Assembly (NCBI GenBank): GCA_026706505.1
Contig: JAPOYQ010000705.1
Span: 1-6,225 of the forward strand
DNA from: Gemmatimonadota bacterium
Lineage (GTDB): Bacteria; Latescibacterota; UBA2968; UBA8231
Direction: 5' to 3'
Length of the DNA stretch: 6,225 nucleotides
Under the pieces are notes generated by a model. The model ran no database searches. It was not told the origin of the DNA and worked only from the letters and a program-made list of their open reading frames with translations. Shown piece after piece: positions 5,285-6,225 of this stretch (the first letter of the stretch is position 1; each line of letters opens with the position of its first letter). The position numbers were made by a program, and so were the translations under genes.

Positions 5285-5965
5285 ATGAAGCATCCCAAGT
5301 TCAACGCGAAGATGACGCACGCAGTCACCGAACGAGTGATCCGCAGTTGGTGCGGCGTATCCACCGCCTACCTTTTGAGCGTCGAGGCCTGCCAGAGGCG
5401 GGCCGCGGAGCTAAGGGCACGCGGTGACGAGGACCTCCTTGCCTCCAGTGGTCTTAGAGAACACTCTGGATCGTATTCGACCGTAGCCCACGACAGTCTG
5501 ATGTACGGCATGGAGATGACCCTGAAGGCTGCGCAGATGATCGACGGGTACCACGGGTTCAACAAGGATCTCGGAATCCCGGACTTTGTCGAGAACTTCG
5601 AGTGCGGCAGCTTGACGTATGTCTACGTCCGCCCCACCCATCGGCTAGACCAGATATACGGTGCCGAAACATCGGATAAGATGAAGCAGGCACTGGAACG
5701 CGAGGTGCCCGTGGAGAAGATCCTGAAGGCGGTCTACGAGACTCTCTACAGCGACATGTTTGGTCCCCTGAACTGGGCTCCCGGTAGCAATTACAAGCCC
5801 AAGGCCGGTAACATTCTGCACGATAGTCTGCGGTACACTAGACATTGGGGGACCGCTTGGTTGCATCCAAGCATCTTGCAGTTTGCTGTCGCCTCCTTCG
5901 CGCACCTGAACTCGATCCTACCAGCGTGGTTCCGTGACCCGGAACTGAAGGTGCCGGAAGCATGA
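5285..5965 (+). CDS. Unrecognised 226-aa soluble protein
   Basis: I do not recognise a family. The start is secure because of the AAGGAGGT Shine-Dalgarno. The protein has no signal peptide and no clear membrane helix. Residues about 10-100 look largely helical (acidic/basic mix, RRAAELRARGDEDLL), with a histidine/tyrosine-rich segment MIDGYHGFNKDLGIPDF near 85-101. A charged helical stretch, KMKQALEREVPVEKILKAVYETLY, spans about 132-155. The C-terminal third is rich in Trp, His and Tyr (RYTRHWGTAWLHPSILQF), suggesting a compact aromatic core. Codon choice favours AAG, GAG and CTG strongly, unlike the toxin-antitoxin region beside it, which argues that this is a genuine and well-expressed gene of different history. 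It has a long leader and probably its own transcript. It converges on the gene at 6019-6225, with only 53 bases between them. Confidence 0.8.
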   Translation: MKHPKFNAKMTHAVTERVIRSWCGVSTAYLLSVEACQRRAAELRARGDEDLLASSGLREHSGSYSTVAHDSLMYGMEMTLKAAQMIDGYHGFNKDLGIPDFVENFECGSLTYVYVRPTHRLDQIYGAETSDKMKQALEREVPVEKILKAVYETLYSDMFGPLNWAPGSNYKPKAGNILHDSLRYTRHWGTAWLHPSILQFAVASFAHLNSILPAWFRDPELKVPEA

Positions 5966-6018
5966 TCTGGGAATACTGTGAGAGAAAGGTCTGCGCCGGT
6001 AGCATGAGCTTATTGCCG

Positions 6019-6225
6019 CTAAAGTTGTTCCTCTGCCCGCTGCTGAAAAGCGCTCCGCTCCGCTGCTTTGAGCGTATTCCAGATCAGCAGCTCTTTGCGG
6101 ATCGCCTGCAAGAAGCTGCGGTTGGCCCGACGCCACGAATCATTGTCGCCGCTGAGGCAGCGCAGATAGAACACTAGGCCGTAAATATTGGCTTGGTCCT
6201 CGGGGCGGATGCACAGCACTGCGTG
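6019..6225 (-). CDS. C-terminal fragment of an unidentified protein (start off window)
   Basis: The frame is open from the right edge to TAG at 6019-6021 and gives 68 residues. The sequence is protein-like, with an amphipathic, helix-rich end: YGLVFYLRCLSGDNDSWRRA, then SFLQAIRKELLIWNTL, then a charged tail. An in-frame GTG at 6217-6219 could start a 66-residue protein. No Shine-Dalgarno can be judged there and the frame stays open upstream, so it is more likely the end of a larger gene. I cannot name the family. A plus-strand frame over the same bases (5962-6177) is probably its shadow. Confidence 0.55.
   Translation of the reverse strand, partial: HAVLCIRPEDQANIYGLVFYLRCLSGDNDSWRRANRSFLQAIRKELLIWNTLKAAERSAFQQRAEEQL

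Noticed and set aside
5962..6177. A 71-codon frame starting in an ATGA overlap with the end of the 226-aa gene
   Set aside because: The overlap is tempting for coupling, but the peptide is unremarkable and most of it lies opposite the more protein-like minus-strand frame 6019-6225.

Overview
The window is a mosaic of one long, well-kept regulatory gene and a patchwork of accessory DNA. The source is a bacterium with sigma-54 (RpoN) regulation. The sequence does not identify it further. Soluble propeller/sigma-54 fusions and solo tnpB elements suggest an uncultured, environmental, repeat-rich lineage, but that is only an impression.

Positions 1-2963, minus strand: a single open frame of at least 987 codons that runs off the left edge. 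It encodes about 14 two-component-regulator-propeller repeats (enough for two seven-bladed beta-propellers), a Y_Y_Y domain, and a sigma-54 AAA+ activator domain with intact Walker A, a GAFTGA-type loop, Walker B and the WPGNVREL segment. No signal peptide or membrane segment is visible. It therefore looks like a soluble, one-piece sensor and enhancer-binding protein. Its DNA-binding C-terminus lies beyond the window.

Positions about 2976-4300, plus strand: a solo-tnpB element of the IS200/IS605 (IS1341-like) type with no tnpA. TnpB (381 aa) keeps its RuvC Asp/Glu/Asp residues and its four-cysteine zinc ribbon. Hairpins lie upstream, and the tnpB 3' end carries competing RNA helices followed by a T-run. 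The element sits directly in front of the start codon of the minus-strand regulator.

Positions about 4355-5150: a decayed toxin-antitoxin locus. An orphan gene tail precedes a YefM/Phd-like antitoxin with an atypical N-terminus. A YoeB-type toxin follows, full length and catalytically complete except that codon 16, tryptophan in E. coli YoeB, is an amber stop. The module is bracketed by a perfect 23-bp direct repeat (4421-4443 and 5128-5150).

Positions 5285-5965: an unrecognised 226-aa protein with a near-perfect Shine-Dalgarno sequence. From 6019 to the right edge, a convergent minus-strand gene shows only its C-terminal 68 codons.

The genes do not form one pathway. The main points of interest are the sensor/sigma-54 fusion, the tnpB element placed at its promoter, and the inactivated toxin between direct repeats.
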